Source: Formicarius rufipectus
Lineage: Eukaryota > Chordata > Aves > Passeriformes > Formicariidae
Direction: 5' to 3'
Assembly (NCBI GenBank): GCA_013399695.1
Contig: VXAU01003165.1
Coordinates: 158,543-222,542 of the forward strand
DNA length: 64,000 bases
Positions 24,601-35,400 of this stretch are shown here, one piece after another. The translations under genes were made by a program, and so were the position numbers. How positions within the stretch are numbered: position 1 is the stretch's first letter; each line of letters opens with the position of its first letter. The notes under the pieces were generated by a model, which did no database searches, had not been told where the DNA came from, and saw only the letters and a list, made by a program, of their open reading frames with translations.

Positions 24601-27600
24601 CTATCTCCAGTGGTGTGATGATGTTACAGTAGAGGAGGTGAGTGGTTCCGCAGCATTTATCTTAATTAAAATTTAATGAGAAAACACTCTTGCTCACAAT
24701 TGCAAGTCCCTACTCATAAATGAAACATGGAGGTTTATACCATTAATGATACAGTCTTTTCACTTTAATTTCGCTTGCATATGCATTTTAGGGAAGCTGT
24801 GTCATTACTGGAATTAGCTGACTGCAGAATAGATATGGGTTTTGTATATGTTTCTAATAGCTTTAAGTAGTCACGCTGCATACTACAGATTCTGTGCCAA
24901 TAATTACAGTATACAACACAATTCCCTTTCTCTTTTACAGCTCTCTTTCTGATAGAACTGTGTACCTTAGCTGTTTTGTTCAAGAGAGATCTGTATTTTC
25001 TTACCTTATCTTTCTGTTTCTAAACAAAGATTACTCACCCAAGGTATGGCTCCCCTTACCCATGGCCTCTTAACCGCATTCTGTCCTATCAGAAGCAGTG
25101 GGAGGTCAGGCGAAAGATGAAAGCCATTGGATGGGCTGGAAAGACGCTTGAGCAGGTTAGTATGAAAAGTGAAGCTTATTTCTTTACCCTGCTTTCTTTC
25201 TGATTTATTTTCTTTTTTCCCCTCCTTTAAATAGTCTTCAAGAGTAGCATGTTCTGGAAATAGATGGAGTAAAATGTATATTCTGTACTTAAAATATTAT
25301 GTGGAGTCAGGTATTTACCTTCAGTAGCAATAAATCTTAAATGATGAGCAACCCAGTGGGGTGGGAGAAAGGATGTTTTATGTGAATGTACATCTCTGTT
25401 GGTGTTAGTTTAGGCTGTAGTCCTGAAAACAGGTTGTTAGTTCCATCCCCCACTTCCTGTATGATGTTAATAGGCACGCTTTGCAGGATTGCAGCAAGTT
25501 TTGAGGTACAAGTTAGTACCTTTCATTAAGCTTAGTTAAAAATGTTATGGGAAGCACTTGCTCAGAATTGCCTGACATCAAATACTAGATTAAGTAACAC
25601 TTAGCTATTTGCCTACTGTGTATGTTTGACTGACTTTAACAGCTTTTGATATTCCAACATGGTACATTGACTGTTCCCACTGTCAGTGCAAATAAAGTAA
25701 AGAGGTTATTTTTTTTCAGCGGTGTGATTTCCTCACAATATGGATCTTCCTTTCTTGTGTTTTGGTAGGTGCTTGAAGATGTAGATCAGTGCTGTCAGGC
25801 TCTCTCCCAGAGATTAGGAACACAACCATATTTCTTCAATAAGCAGTAAGTTATTCTTTGTTAAAATACTTCATCCAGGAATGTGAGATAAAATTATATA
25901 CCCACGTACCTACATATATAGGTATATATATGTAAAACTCCTGTTTGATTTTAATGCTATGTGACTAATTGCAAAAATAAAAATGTGTGACTGCTATCTA
26001 AACATGAAATTTCAGAAATAAATATTGAAAGGTTTTGAAAGCAAAGTTTGTTGTTTTTTTTCCCATTTTTATGATTTAGTTTTACTTCTTCTTGTCTTCT
26101 GTACAGATTCTACTGCAACTTGTGTAGGCTACAAATGTACACCCTTATACAGTTAGTTTCTTATTAAAAATAATACATTTAAAGCTTTAGTTTTATTTCT
26201 TGGGTAACATTCTCTACTAGAGAAGTGAAGGTACGTTGTGCTGTCCTGGTCAGGACAGCCTGTCTTGCTCCTAACAGCCAGGGCAGTTCTGAACGAACTG
26301 TATTAGCATGAGCATGCTGTGAGTTCTAAGAACTGGGGGAGAAGATAGTTGGTCCAAAATGGACCATATACAAAGCAAGAACCAAGATTCACATTACCAG
26401 GAAAGAAGAAAGAAGTGACATGACCTCCATGGGATGTCCTGTGCTCTCATCAGTTTCTTTTGGTTGTGAAATGCTTAAATTTTTTTTTCTCTCCAATAAT
26501 TCAATATTTTTTAAATGTTATGGACTTAAATAACATCACCTTAACTCTCTTTTTTCTCCTGTGCATAGATCAGTCTAGAAATGCATAGGTCTGGGTTTCA
26601 GTTTACTACATTTGGATAGGGAGATGTCTTCAAATGGCAGTATATGGTCTTGATTACTTTTCTTTGTTTGTCTTTGCCCCTTGATCTTTTCCAAGTCAAG
26701 ACTAGGTAGGTATTGTTAATTCAGAGGATATAGAAATATATATTATAGAAGATAAGTTCAATTTGCATCATCTCATATAATTATTAAACATAGTATCTCC
26801 TAAATTTTCCTTCTGTATGTCTGAAGAATTGTAACTTAGAGATTTTGTGTTTATTGTTTGTTAACCAGTCTTTCCTGGTACAGTTTCAACCTTTAAGCTT
26901 TTTAGCTGTGTGAAATATTAATAAAAAAAGTGAGTGGTTTCAGTCCAATATTTTTCAGTCTGTGACTTCTGGGAGTCTGTGGGAGGTAAATATTTACCTA
27001 CTAACGGGGGACTCAATATATTGGAAAAATACCCTATTTACACATGGGCTACTTGCATACAAAGGTCCAAGGTGACAATTCAGAAGTCTTGCACCTAAAA
27101 TAAAGTAGTACTGAAAACATTGTCAAAATATCTGTTTTCTTCTATGTAGTCCGCTTTCACAAGAGATGTTTCCAGTTTCCACCACCATGGCACTCCTTTT
27201 CTTGTTGGTTGAATAGTTCCCAACTGTTGAAAAGCACAAAAAAAAAAAAATAGGGGTCTTATGTTTCCTCATTCCTCCCCCCTTTTTTCTTTTATTTTGT
27301 GAGATAATAGTTGGGGTTTTTAATATACATCTGCAGAAGAAAAAAAAAAACCAACAAAAGATCTGATAAGCATTTGCCCTTGTTACAGAAGTAAAAGGTG
27401 GAGCATAGTTTGAACTGGATCAGGAATTCTCCCTAGTCTAAGAATTGTTACTGTCACATTTCCAAGCTCCCAAAAGCAAAGAAAATGCCATATTGAGAGA
27501 ACAAGTAATGTTCTTATATACCGTATACACAGTTTTCATGCATTTGGTAAGTTCAGTGTTGCCTGATTTCATCCCAGTTCTTAATTGCATGGCTATCTAA

Positions 27601-27891
27601 ACGTTCCTCAGAACAGCAGGGTATTTCTTGATCAGGACTTGCCTTCCTAAATAGCAGTTCTTTTTTTCTGTTTGTTTTTACAGACCAACTGAATTAGATG
27701 CTCTGGTATTCGGACATCTGTTCACAATCCTTACTACTCAACTAATCACGGATGAACTCTCTGAAAAAGTGAAGAACTACAGTAATCTCACAGCCTTTTG
27801 TCGGCGAATAGAGCAGCAGTACTTTGAGGGTCATGATAAAGACAGCTCCACAATTGCAGACCGATGTGCTAAGAGGTCCTTGCTGAGATAA
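6573..27891 (+). CDS. MTX2: Metaxin-2, coding exons 2-10 (5' partial)
   Basis: Metaxin-2 is a cytosolic-face partner of metaxin-1 in the SAM/metaxin complex, which inserts beta-barrel proteins into the mitochondrial outer membrane. Coding join: 6573-6620, 7583-7629, 19404-19476, 22938-23014, 23792-23884, 24599-24637, 25030-25155, 25769-25845, 27684-27891. All introns are GT-AG and all phases agree. The join reads AEPWPENAVLYQQLK, then AFLQMCNLPIQVVCRANAEY, KVPFIHVGNQVVSELGP, KAEMKAYMELVNNMLLTAE and a C-terminal LVFGHLFTIL / YSNLTAFCRRIEQQYF block. These match the family's N-terminal thioredoxin/GST-like (Tom37-type) and C-terminal GST-like domains. No membrane segment is visible, as expected for MTX2. 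Exon 1 (about 13 residues, ending in one base of a split Ala codon) lies upstream. The C-terminus is about 12 residues longer than in human. Identification is very secure. Confidence 0.97.
6621..7582 (+). other. MTX2: MTX2 intron 2
   Basis: 962-bp intron, donor gtgggt, acceptor after a T-rich tract ending ttctttcaacag. I see no gene or repeat of note in it. Confidence 0.93.
7583..7629 (+). CDS. MTX2: MTX2 exon 3
   Basis: 47 bp. Completes the Asp codon and encodes EQILLSDNASSLAVQ, the first strand and helix region of the N-terminal GST/thioredoxin-like fold. Ends in phase 0 at the donor gtaaaa. Confidence 0.97.
7630..19403 (+). other. MTX2: MTX2 intron 3
   Basis: 11.8-kb intron, the largest complete one here, donor gtaaaa and acceptor tctttgtttccag. 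No repeat family that I can name. It holds a predicted G-quadruplex on the coding strand at 9363-9386. On the minus strand between about 14500 and 18880 it holds several fairly long open frames, the longest 164 codons at 16812-17306, with no recognisable domain. The rest is ordinary AT-rich intron. Confidence 0.9.
9363..9386 (+). other. Predicted G-quadruplex motif
   Basis: The + strand has four runs of at least three G with loops of 2-5 bases: GGG-AAGA-GGGG-CA-GGG-TTGGT-GGG, fitting the classic G3+N1-7 pattern. It is preceded by another GGGG and a T run. Being on the transcribed sense strand, it could also fold in the nascent MTX2 pre-mRNA. Motif match only. Confidence 0.7.
19404..19476 (+). 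CDS. MTX2: MTX2 exon 4
   Basis: 73 bp, phase 0 to 1. Encodes AFLQMCNLPIQVVCRANAEY then MSPS and the first base of Gly70, the metaxin N-domain core. Strong donor gtaagt at 19477. Confidence 0.98.
21640..22060. other. CpG-rich block within intron 4
   Basis: About 420 bp rich in CpG and G+C, in sharp contrast to the AT-rich flanks; densest at 21700-21820. It contains the tRNA-like element. Undecayed CpGs suggest either a fairly recent insertion or protection from germline methylation. Overlapping 142- and 93-codon open frames on opposite strands are a by-product of the high GC. No known protein motif. Confidence 0.6.
21730..21812 (-). repeat. Class II tRNA-like element (tRNA-Ser-like SINE head or tRNA pseudogene)
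   Basis: Read on the minus strand there is a perfect pol III A box TGGCCAAGTGG (21805-21795) and a perfect B box GGTTCGAACCC (21750-21740), 55 bases apart start to start, the spacing of class II tRNAs. The fold is largely intact. The D stem is GCC/GGC. The anticodon stem is CCCGC/GCCGG with one mismatch, and its loop CTGTGGA has T33 and a nominal GTG triplet. A 16-base variable arm can form a TCCT/AGGA stem. The T arm is GCCGG/CCTGG with mismatches. The acceptor strands (7 bases before T8 and after the T arm) do not pair, so it is unlikely to be a functional tRNA gene. A tRNA-derived SINE or pseudogene fits best. Confidence 0.65.
22938..23014 (+). CDS. MTX2: MTX2 exon 5
   Basis: 77 bp. Completes Gly70 and encodes KVPFIHVGNQVVSELGP followed by IVQFVKAK, the conserved end of the N-terminal GST-like domain. 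Donor gtaggt. Confidence 0.98.
23015..23791 (+). other. MTX2: MTX2 intron 5
   Basis: 777-bp intron, donor gtaggt, acceptor ttccccattag. It contains a short CTATG-type tandem repeat at 23636-23676; otherwise featureless. Confidence 0.93.
23636..23676 (+). repeat. Imperfect TATCTATG-type microsatellite
   Basis: About five imperfect units of CTATG in a 6-9 base period (TATCTATG, TCTATG, TAATCTATG, TATCTATG, TGTCTATG). The 8-base spacing recalls the terminal repeat of CR1, but no CR1 body lies next to it. Confidence 0.6.
23792..23884 (+). CDS. MTX2: MTX2 exon 6
   Basis: 93 bp, phase 0 to 0 (31 codons). Encodes GHSLSDGLDEVQ then KAEMKAYMELVNNMLLTAE, the first helices of the C-terminal GST-like domain. 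Donor gtacag. A 3n exon with symmetric phase, so skipping would keep the frame. Confidence 0.98.
23885..24598 (+). other. MTX2: MTX2 intron 6
   Basis: 714-bp intron. Its middle (about 24100-24420) is more GC-rich than its surroundings but shows no open frame or repeat family I can name. The acceptor is preceded by ttcttctcttcctag. Confidence 0.92.
24599..24637 (+). CDS. MTX2: MTX2 exon 7 (39 bp)
   Basis: Very short exon of 13 codons, phase 0 to 0, encoding LYLQWCDDVTVEE, the metaxin-2 LYLQWC motif. Donor gtgagt is strong. The Asp-Val-Thr-Val-Glu-Glu end replaces a slightly different sequence in mammals. Confidence 0.97.
24638..25029 (+). other. MTX2: MTX2 intron 7
   Basis: 392-bp intron. 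The acceptor tract is weak just before the AG (ctaaacaaag), with the pyrimidines further upstream. No other feature. Confidence 0.92.
25030..25155 (+). CDS. MTX2: MTX2 exon 8
   Basis: 126 bp, 42 codons, phase 0 to 0. Encodes ITHPRYGSPYPWPLNRILSY, then QKQWEVRRKMKAIGWAGKTL and EQ. The proline-rich RYGSPYPWPLN stretch and the basic QWEVRRKMKAIGW helix are characteristic of metaxin-2. Donor gttagt. Confidence 0.98.
25156..25768 (+). other. MTX2: MTX2 intron 8
   Basis: 613-bp intron, donor gttagt, acceptor cttgtgttttggtag. No further feature seen. Confidence 0.93.
25769..25845 (+). CDS. MTX2: MTX2 exon 9
   Basis: 77 bp, phase 0 to 2. Encodes VLEDVDQCCQALSQRLG then TQPYFFNK and two bases of a Gln codon. 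This is the metaxin C-terminal domain helix leading to the PYFFNKQPTELDALVFGHL signature. Donor gtaagt. Confidence 0.98.
25846..27683 (+). other. MTX2: MTX2 intron 9
   Basis: 1838-bp intron, donor gtaagt, acceptor tgtttgtttttacag. It contains a remarkable cluster of five inverted repeats at 26240-26366, plus poly(A) runs near 27239 and 27341. The rest is ordinary AT-rich intron. Confidence 0.93.
26240..26366. repeat. Cluster of five short hairpin-forming inverted repeats
   Basis: Five separate inverted repeats in 127 bp. GCTGTCCTG-gt-CAGGACAGC lies at 26240-26259 (9-bp arms). CAGTTC-tgaac-GAACTG lies at 26284-26300. AGCATG-ag-CATGCT lies at 26305-26318. AGTTCT-a-AGAACT lies at 26322-26334. 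TGGTCCA-aaa-TGGACCA lies at 26350-26366 (7-bp arms). All arms are perfect and spacers are 1-5 bases. The origin is unknown: it could be a structured intronic RNA, a remnant of a palindromic mobile element, or a group of dimer-binding protein sites. Confidence 0.8.
27684..27891 (+). CDS. MTX2: MTX2 exon 10, C-terminal coding part
   Basis: 208 bp to the stop TAA (27889-27891). Encodes PTELDALVFGHLFTILTTQL, ITDELSEKVKNYSNLTAF and CRRIEQQYF, then EGHDKDSSTIADRC and AKRSLLR. Up to QQYF it matches metaxin-2 closely. The tail is about 21 residues, where the human protein has about nine different ones. I see no frameshift in the conserved part. Confidence 0.97.
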
Positions 27892-28175
27892 GTGTGGTGG
27901 TTGGGCTGGATTGTGTTGCAGTTTTGGGTTTTCTTGTTCAATATATTGATTTTGAGAATGGAAATGTGTGTTAAGCTTTATGAAGCTGCCAAATCACTCT
28001 GGAGCAAGACAAAATGTTAAATGCAGTTTTTGTGTTGTAGAATCTATTGTGCACATTTCACCTGAGACGTCTCTGTGAGCACTTCCATTTTACTAGCCTA
28101 TCTGCCACTTACTGTAAAGTGACCTTGGAAAAATATTGTACCTGTTCTAAAAAAATAAAACACTTAAAGTTTCTC
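27892..28175 (+). other. MTX2: MTX2 3' UTR (approximate end)
   Basis: Short AT-rich 3' UTR from the stop codon to just past the AATAAA at 28154-28159, followed by a T/GT-rich stretch suited to 3' end processing. The exact cleavage site cannot be read from sequence, and longer UTR forms are possible. Confidence 0.75.
28154..28159 (+). terminator. MTX2: Poly(A) signal AATAAA of MTX2
   Basis: Canonical AATAAA about 265 bases after the MTX2 stop, with T-rich sequence 20-50 bases downstream. First good signal after the stop codon. Confidence 0.8.
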
Positions 28176-29459
28176 TCTGATCTTTCTAAATGCCTTTCTT
28201 GTTAAAGTTAATGTCTGTGGAGTTAATGAGTGGGATCCTGCTGGGAGGACACCTGGAAGACAGCTGTATGGTAAACTAGTTAGAATTACTAGTTAGAATG
28301 AAGGGACTCATTAGAGATCTTCAGGTTTGTCTGCCTCAGCCAAAATTTATTCAGAAATTGGGTGAAAAAAATGTCTAGGAGGTCTGCATCACACAGGTGA
28401 TGTGATCTTACGCAGTTCTTATTTTGTGTCAAAGTAGCTTCTGGCTGTCATTCCTTCATCCTGTTTTTATTTTGTGTTCACATTTGGGTTTTTGATAATC
28501 ATTTTTTTTCTTTCTGTGATCTCTTAGTTTTAATCCTCAGCTTGCCTGTTTTATTTATGTCCTTGGTCCTTCTGCCTCCATGCTATCCTATGGTACCTGT
28601 AGGCACAATTAGAAATAAACGAAGATCATTGTGTTCCAAAACCCTGGCAACATGGAACTTTCCAAGAGAATGTTCTTGTGTGTAGGCAAGGACGTGATCT
28701 CAATAGTGTTCCTTCAAGTGCATTTTAAGTGGTACCCCTGTGTTCTGCTTTATCTGTTGTATTTCATGCTTTTTCAAAAGCACCAACAACCCCAGGAATG
28801 TGCTGGTGGCAGAAAGAGTCCTCGTGCACTGGGGAAGTCATGTCCACAACTGGGAACCGGCTCAAACTGTTTGGCTAGTTGGAACCATTGTGTTTTCTTA
28901 CTATGAAATATATTCTTTTGCAAATACACCTCACTGTCAAAGTACATAATGGCTTGAACTGGTTATGCAATGGTCATGAGATTTGCTGTTTCCTTCTCTC
29001 CTAGAAACTGAGCAGAAAGCAGCTGCGTACCTTGGACTGGCTGGGTCTCCCCTGACTCTGAAGTTCCTGAACCACTACTGCTTATTCATTCCTGCTGTAG
29101 GGGACCACTCTTTCCAGCTCAGCTGGAAAAGGGAGCTGAATTCTTACTGCCTGTTTTTTGATACAGTGGTCCTAAGTCCTGCTAAATCCACTAAGTATCA
29201 GTGTGTAAGGGCCTCTTGGCCTTTCATCAAACTGCTCTTGCCAAGAGAGGAAAATTGCCCTTTTCCTGCATTTCAGTCTTAAAATTTCACACCTGTATGT
29301 TGAATACCTTTTCAATCTAAACCCTTTAACTGCTTAGTTACCATTTCCTCTATCAAACTGGATAGTGAGAAGTATCTGAGAGCCCAGATATTTCTTTCAA
29401 ACCTGCCTTTCTGTATTAATTGGACTTCTAGTAAAACTGGAAAAGAATTTGTGGTGTTT

Positions 29460-29460
29460 N
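29460..29460. other. Undetermined base (N)
   Basis: A single N in an otherwise complete sequence, probably an assembly or polishing ambiguity. It does not affect any feature. Confidence 0.99.
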
Positions 29461-32400
29461 GGACTACATGTTACTTTAGAGAAAAACACCCAAATAGTCT
29501 CTAGAGCTGACAGTACCATGGTGATGGTGAAATCCTGTGTGAAAACTGAAGTATCTTAAGCCAGAGAATTAAACTCTTCTTTTAACTCTTTCTATTTGCA
29601 GAGCACCATTTATGAGGAAAGATTTTAACCTAGCTTCTGTGGTTTTAGCAGTTCTGCTTCCAGTAGACTGAACTACAGGAGTGGTTTACTTAATGGACCT
29701 CTAAATCCACCTATTGACTTCTGTGCATTCTGAGAAAGTGAAGTGGGCATGTATTCCTCATCTTTCAAGGTTGCAGTGGTTATTAGCCACCTTGCAACCG
29801 AATTTCAGCAATTGCTTTGAAACATCATTGAATGAAACTGTGTTTTCATATTCTGGCAAGGTTGTAGTGAGGCAGAGCAAGCACTGGTAATGCAACACCT
29901 CGAATGCTGAACAGTGAGTTATTGCAAATTCTGTGTGGTAGTACGTACCAAGCTTTATAACTCACAGAGGTAGCCATATGCATTAACCTGCTTTGAATGT
30001 CTCATCTAGACAATAAATGCTCTGGAAGTGGTTAGGCAAAAGATACTGATCTCTTGCAAATAAAGTTCGTGTAAATCCACCTGAGCTACTCAGACTGCAC
30101 TTGAGGATACAGAGACAGGCAAATCACATGGAGTTTTCAATATTGAAGTGAGAGGACAAGCAGAGACTGAGCTCTCAAGTTACAACTGAAGTTTCTGAAA
30201 ATTTAACCAACCTTTGTTCCTTGTATGTGACTTGGATATCCAACGTAATTATTAAAATTTAAATGGAAAGCAGCATTCCTTACTTCCCTGACTGAAGAGG
30301 ATTCATTTTATAAGCCGTATTTGCTACAGGACTGGTTTGTAGTTCAGGCTGCACCTCATTGTAGGCAGTATCTAAACTTGCAAGGAAAATCTTGGCTTTG
30401 CTACCAGTGTTGAAAATAGCTATTAAAATCCTAGCCAAATTCATAAATACAATAATAATTTTTTTTTTATTTTTATAAATGACATTTGTAGCATGATTAG
30501 TGTTACAGAACAGATTGAGCTTGGCCCCAAGGACCAAAGCTGTGCTTTAACTTTGAGAAGCTGCAATCCTAGAAAGGACACTGATACTGATTGCTACTGA
30601 AATACTGTGCACAGTTCAGGAAAAGAATGAAAAATTGTAATAAGACAAGCAATAAAATCAGTTAAGGATGGGAAAAAAAATCAACCCAAACCCAGTAACC
30701 TCTATAGCAGAGGAGTTGAGCACAGCTGACCTGGCTTCTCCAAGACTAAGTACTGAGGGCTTTCTATTGGTCCGAGTGGCCATCTAGTAGACAAGGCTGT
30801 TTGTGTGCAGTCTGTGAAAATTTTAATGCTGGGTGTTTTTATTTCTGGAAGATCTCCCACAACTGAAGCTCTCACTTCTGTACTAGAGACAAGAATCAGG
30901 CCAGGAAGGCCAATGGTTTATTTCGTAGCAGAACAGTGTAGATGGTGATTTTCTTTTCTAGCTCTTTAGGATCAAAAATACAAAGCTCCTAGAGGCTATT
31001 CTGAGTGAAGAAAGCAGATAGTTGGAATTTCTAGTTTCCCCAAATTAAGAGAAAAGTTTCTAACAAGGACTGTAGAGAGCAGCTGCATCATGGATTAACA
31101 TGCATCTTCTGACTGTGCCCTACCAGGAACTGCAGTTAATCAAACAGTACACAAAGTCACAAATGCACTTAGAATTACAAATGAATAGACATTACTGAGT
31201 CTGAGCAGTGTACAAATCACTTGCCCATTGTGGTTTGCTTCTTGCACTCTTTTTGTTCCACGAATCAGTAACTTCGTAGGGACATGCTGAAGCTGAGCTA
31301 AATGCTGGAATGTTGGAAAGTAGCAGATACTTTCTTTGCCTGATGGAGCTAAAACAACTGGAAAGTCCCAGTGAAAACAGGATTGCCCTTCCATTCCTAA
31401 GATGCTTCTTTGGGCTTGTGGGATAGACTAATCTTGCTCAGCACAGACTCCCCTCAGCACAGTTAACAGGTCATGTCCTTGCTGGATTTGGTGTCTGCTC
31501 TTATCAGAACTGTGTGGTGCCAGTTCCAGATGTCATGGAGGTCTCGTTTGCCTGATCAGCACAGCATTATGAATGTTGCTAAACTGTGGGTCCATGTGCC
31601 CTGTGCCACTGCAAGTACAGCACTGAACATGGAGAAACCAGCCTGCTCCACTACAGACTGTGGTAAACCAGCTTATGATTTGGAAGTGGCCACAATCTCA
31701 GTCATGGGCTAATTTATAGTATTGGATCATTGTTTCTGGCTGACAGTCGTACCAGATCTCCTAGTTTTCCTGTCCCTTTCTGAAGAAAGTTCTTGCCTTG
31801 TAAGTGTCTGCTGCTACATTTTGTTATGAGCTTTCAAGAAAGACGTGAAGCGGCTTTAGTGGGAGCAGCTCTTGCTAGGATCACTTTTCACATGTCAGTT
31901 ATAAAAATTCTAGTATTGGGTGCTGTTAATGAGATACTAATCTGCTGGTTTTGCTGCCTTTTGTTTTATTTCCCATCCTCCTCCCCAAGGAACAAAAAAT
32001 AACCTGGCAATCTCCTGCCTCTCAAATGTACTTAAAGCTCAGTGTTGCGGAAAAAAAGAGGCTAGCATAGCCATACACATGGAGAATGCTGCTGAGCAGC
32101 ACTTAATGATGCCTCTTAGGATCAGCTGTGCTGCTAGAAAACACTTCATTTCCTGTGGCTCTCTTTCTTTATAATCAGAGTGCAGCTCCAATGGCTCTCA
32201 CAACAATTAGCACCCACTTGTTCTGCAGGTTTGAAGTTTTTGCATTAGTCAGGTTGAGAAATTCATGGTATTAATCATGACTGAAGTTGTTATTTATCAC
32301 CTGCTGGGTGAGAAATAATAATTTTGGCACTACTGGGGCAGCAGGCCAGAAGTACCAAATTAAGTAAAACATCTAAACACCAGCAAGGATCATTTCTCTG

Positions 32401-35400
32401 ATTAATGAATTGTTACAAAGAAAAAATGCTACTCGTTATTTGATCTTAGGATAAAAGCAGGAGAAGGAAGTAGAAAGCATTAGCAAAGTCAGGCTATAGC
32501 CTGATGAAGTTTGAAACTTCACTGGCTGATCTCTCTTCTGTCATTTGCTGACGGCTAACACACACTCATCTTCTTCACAGGTTTCCGATACTTGGCTCAC
32601 ATGCCCATTGCCAACTCTGTGAAAAAGTAGCATTTGGCAGGGAGCTCGAGGCCCATTATGTAACTGCCTCAGAAATGAAATTAGTTCAGGTTTCCAGGAC
32701 TTGCCTAGGCTGGAAGGTTTTGCCATGGGAACAGTTACCAGCCTGGTGAAGTATCATTGTGTGAAGGCAATAATGGAGATTCAGGAAACAGTATCAGTGA
32801 CATCAAGAGAACAAAGTTTACGCCCAGGTAACTGTATCCATATTGGGCCAATTAGTCATACATGGGCTTAAGTGGGCCAGCAAATGACAGCCACCTGATC
32901 AGAAGTATTTCACATATAAATACAAAAAGGGTTGGCCTACATGGAAGTGGTTGCATTGAAATTAGGTCTGTGTGTGCTGCTGCAGCCCTAAGCTATCAAG
33001 TCACTGTGACAAACTATATCCTCTCCCTGAAGGACCATAGTGCAAAGCTGAGGAGCTGACTGTGCAACAATGCCCACAGAAGTGCTATTCTCCATGTTCA
33101 TAAATGAGATACAAAAACTGAATGCTAGCCTTGACTGTGGCCAAAGAACTCAGACTGGGAAAGAAGCACCACCACTGAAGACAAGCAAAAACATTGCTTG
33201 TTGATTCTTTGCTTGTTGAGACTTAGAAGAAAAAAACAGTGAGAGCCTCAGAGACCCCTTTTGGCTCCAACTACTTCATTATCTGGAAAGAAAGCACAGG
33301 CTTTTTCCACAGAGAGCATCAACCCTTCTCATTTATTGCTGCAGACCTCAAATTTGCTACTAGTTGAAAAAAAGAACTTCCCACTGTTGACACAAATGGA
33401 CTGCCATTCATACCACACATGACACCTGTGGCAGCCAAATCAACTCCTGTCTACAAGCCAATGTGCCCAGAAACTGGCTTGAAACAATGAGCTGACATGA
33501 GAGGTCAACATGAACTCACCCTTCTCCGATTTGGATTTATGTTGACAATAACCCAGTTAGTCAATAAAGATGTTTTTGTAAGCAAGCTTTATGTCACATA
33601 AATGCTTTCTCATTTAGATTTTTTTTTCCTACCTAAAAGTTTATTTGGCATTTAAGAAGAAAATTAGAGATGGTGAGAACGTAGAGCCTGATGATCACCT
33701 TCCCTACAAGCGCTGTTCAGATTATCAGTCTTTCAGGGTTTGTGTTCTCAGTTCAGAGACAGAGATTTGAAAGAAGAATGAAAAGAATCATCGTTCATAG
33801 AAAATATAAGCAGCAGCAAAGAGCTTGTTGCAAGCAAAAGACTATCTTTCAAGGCTAAGCGGGAAGCCATCAGTGGGTATCTGAACCTTGTTGCAGGTGC
33901 TGTGGGGAGAAACCAGTGCAACTTGGGCATGACAAACTCTGCAAAGCTGCAGAGACCAGTCATCACCCAGCTAAGACCAGCAAATTATGGCATGACCCAG
34001 TCCCCAGAGCATCTACCTCTTCCAAGTTTGTCTTCTCAGCATTTACATTTTCTTTATATTTTCTATCACTTCCTGCCAAAAATTTGTCAACAGCAATTCC
34101 ACCTCCCTAGTCATATATCTCAAGTTGTCCCTGTCATACTCTCACAGCTGGTGACATCTCTCTCTACTTCTAGCTACAAAGTACCATTTTGATCAGATTT
34201 TCATTACTCTGAAGGTATCTATTTCTGGTCACATCATTCTCTCACTGCTGAGATCAACAGTTTTGTCATCAATGCACAGGATTATTGCTTGAGATTATCT
34301 TGTGAAAATTATCCTTAATCTCCCAGATGTTATCACTTGGACTGTTAGATTAAGAGCTGGTCACCTTTTTTTCTTGTCAAGACAATGAAAATTTCCCTTT
34401 AGGTCCCCTGCTGTTTCTAACTTAATTCCTGTAAATTCCTCCCTAAAATTCCTCTGCAGTTTTTACCAGCTCCTTCCCTCAGAAGTGCATAGGACCTTGA
34501 TCTACGATGCCTCCTAGCTAAGAAGTGTATAGCTGAGATTACTGACTATCACCACGATCTCTTTCATTTGCAGTTTTAAGTCTGTGTTGTGGCATGTTTA
34601 AGGAACCAGTTGATGAAGATCAGTTAGTTTGGGGGCATTATGGGAAGGGTATGTTTTTATCTACTTTAAATAAACATTTTTTCCAGCACATTTCCATCTT
34701 ATAACATTTTGAAAAAGACAGGTAGGTTTCTGCATGTGTGTAAAGTCCACAGATCTTACCATGACTTGTGTATTACATGCAAGTGTGAGTGCAAACTCTT
34801 GCTGTTATGCCAAAGCACACTTGAGGCAAAGCCCAAAACCACTGCTGTGGGAAAGGCTGCCCATCATCTGATGGAAATGCTTTTGACACACACAGGACAG
34901 CTCCTGCAGACCTGTTTCTATGGAGGCGCTTTCATTTGGTTCAGTGCATCTTCCTGGGGCCCATCCTGCTGCCCCTTCTCCCTGATACCTTATCATGATT
35001 TCCTTGCCTTTGCTGATGCGTCCGGATCTTTCTGAACTGAGGAAAGGAAGAGGCCCTCTCTGGGAAAGGTTTTCACACCTACGGACTTTATTCCTCCCTC
35101 TGCTTTGAAAGAGATTCCTTGTGCCAGTAAAATCACTTTAGCACGACTAGAGAAACAGGCATGCTCTCTAGGATTTGTTTAGCGAAAGAGTCATCCTGCA
35201 AGCTTATGTCCTGCTCTGTGTATAGTGAGTCCCAAAGCTACTGCCACGGAAAACACATTGTGTTTCCACTAGTAAGATGTGTAAAATTTGCTTTTCTAAC
35301 TCAGTAATCACAAGCAATTCCAATAAGACAGCAATTGGTGTTAACTGGGTGGGTTTTTTTGAAGCTTGACAAAATTGAACACTAGAAAAATGTGAAGTAA

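Noticed and set aside
28631..29282. Open frames of 91 and 99 codons just after MTX2 as an extra exon or second gene
   Set aside because: They lie beyond a good poly(A) signal, have no similarity I recognise and no supporting splice sites.
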